DNA of 5,896 nucleotides from Holosporales bacterium (GTDB taxonomy: Bacteria > Pseudomonadota > Alphaproteobacteria > RUG11792), in NCBI GenBank assembly GCA_031260085.1, contig JAIRKP010000036.1, positions 1-5,896 of the forward strand. Reading direction: 5' to 3'. The translations under genes and the position numbers were made by a program. Below the pieces are notes generated by a model. It ran no database searches, was not told where the DNA came from, and was given only the letters and a program-made list of their open reading frames with translations. Positions 5,843-5,896 of the stretch are shown here, in pieces; position 1 is the stretch's first letter, and the number at the start of each line of letters is the position of its first letter.

Positions 5843-5896
5843 TCACAAAATTAAGGATACAAGCGGGTTATTAGTTCGAGTAATTGGAAAGCGGAT
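5843..5896 (-). other. Possible C-terminal end of a gene cut by the window edge
   Basis: On the minus strand one frame from the window edge reads IRFPITRTNNPLVSLIL and stops at 5845-5843; another reads SAFQLLELITRLYP and stops at 5853-5851. Either could be the tail of an upstream gene of the same accessory unit. They are too short to choose between or to identify. Confidence 0.15.

Noticed and set aside
1..5896. CRISPR arrays, complete insertion sequences, rRNA genes and canonical tRNA genes
   Set aside because: I saw no regularly spaced repeats, transposase frames, rRNA motifs or complete tRNA cloverleafs on either strand.

Overview
The window looks like part of the chromosome of an AT-rich, probably host-associated alphaproteobacterium (Holosporales- or Rickettsiales-like). 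This is an inference from three things: coding DNA that is mostly near 30% GC, protein sequences of alphaproteobacterial character, and broad non-coding stretches next to a broken accessory gene. The sequence alone does not settle the species.

Layout. Positions 1-579 hold no convincing gene. They contain two adjacent blocks of nested inverted repeats (about 8-150 and 175-410) and then an AT-rich leader before glmM. glmM (580-1920, +) and dxs (1922-3733, +) are intact housekeeping genes separated by one base, almost certainly co-transcribed. GlmM makes glucosamine-1-phosphate for UDP-GlcNAc. Dxs starts the MEP isoprenoid pathway, which supplies undecaprenyl phosphate. Both therefore feed peptidoglycan and envelope synthesis.

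Positions 3734-4366 hold no clear gene. A promoter-like TTGACA/TATATG pair at 3845-3872 is followed by about 470 bases of much higher GC content (roughly 40-55%) than the flanks (25-30%), rich in short hairpins. It is either an unidentified structured RNA gene or debris from an accessory element. rplI (4367-4882, -), for ribosomal protein bL9, is intact and stands alone, without its usual partners rpsF and rpsR.

Positions 5082-5718 (-) hold a broken gene for an exported, charged, helical protein. It is split into three frames, and both breaks can be explained by loss of one base from a homopolymer run. It weakly resembles the VirB5/TrbJ type of conjugation or type IV secretion protein, but I do not firmly recognise it. 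Upstream of it (5719-5896) lie a strong Shine-Dalgarno, a TATAAT box and a 12-bp hairpin; the end of another minus-strand gene may lie at the window edge.

The most interesting points are the GC-rich island at 3878-4345, the two multi-arm inverted-repeat blocks upstream of glmM, and a sharp base-composition step inside glmM that coincides with loss of the conserved proline of its active-site motif.
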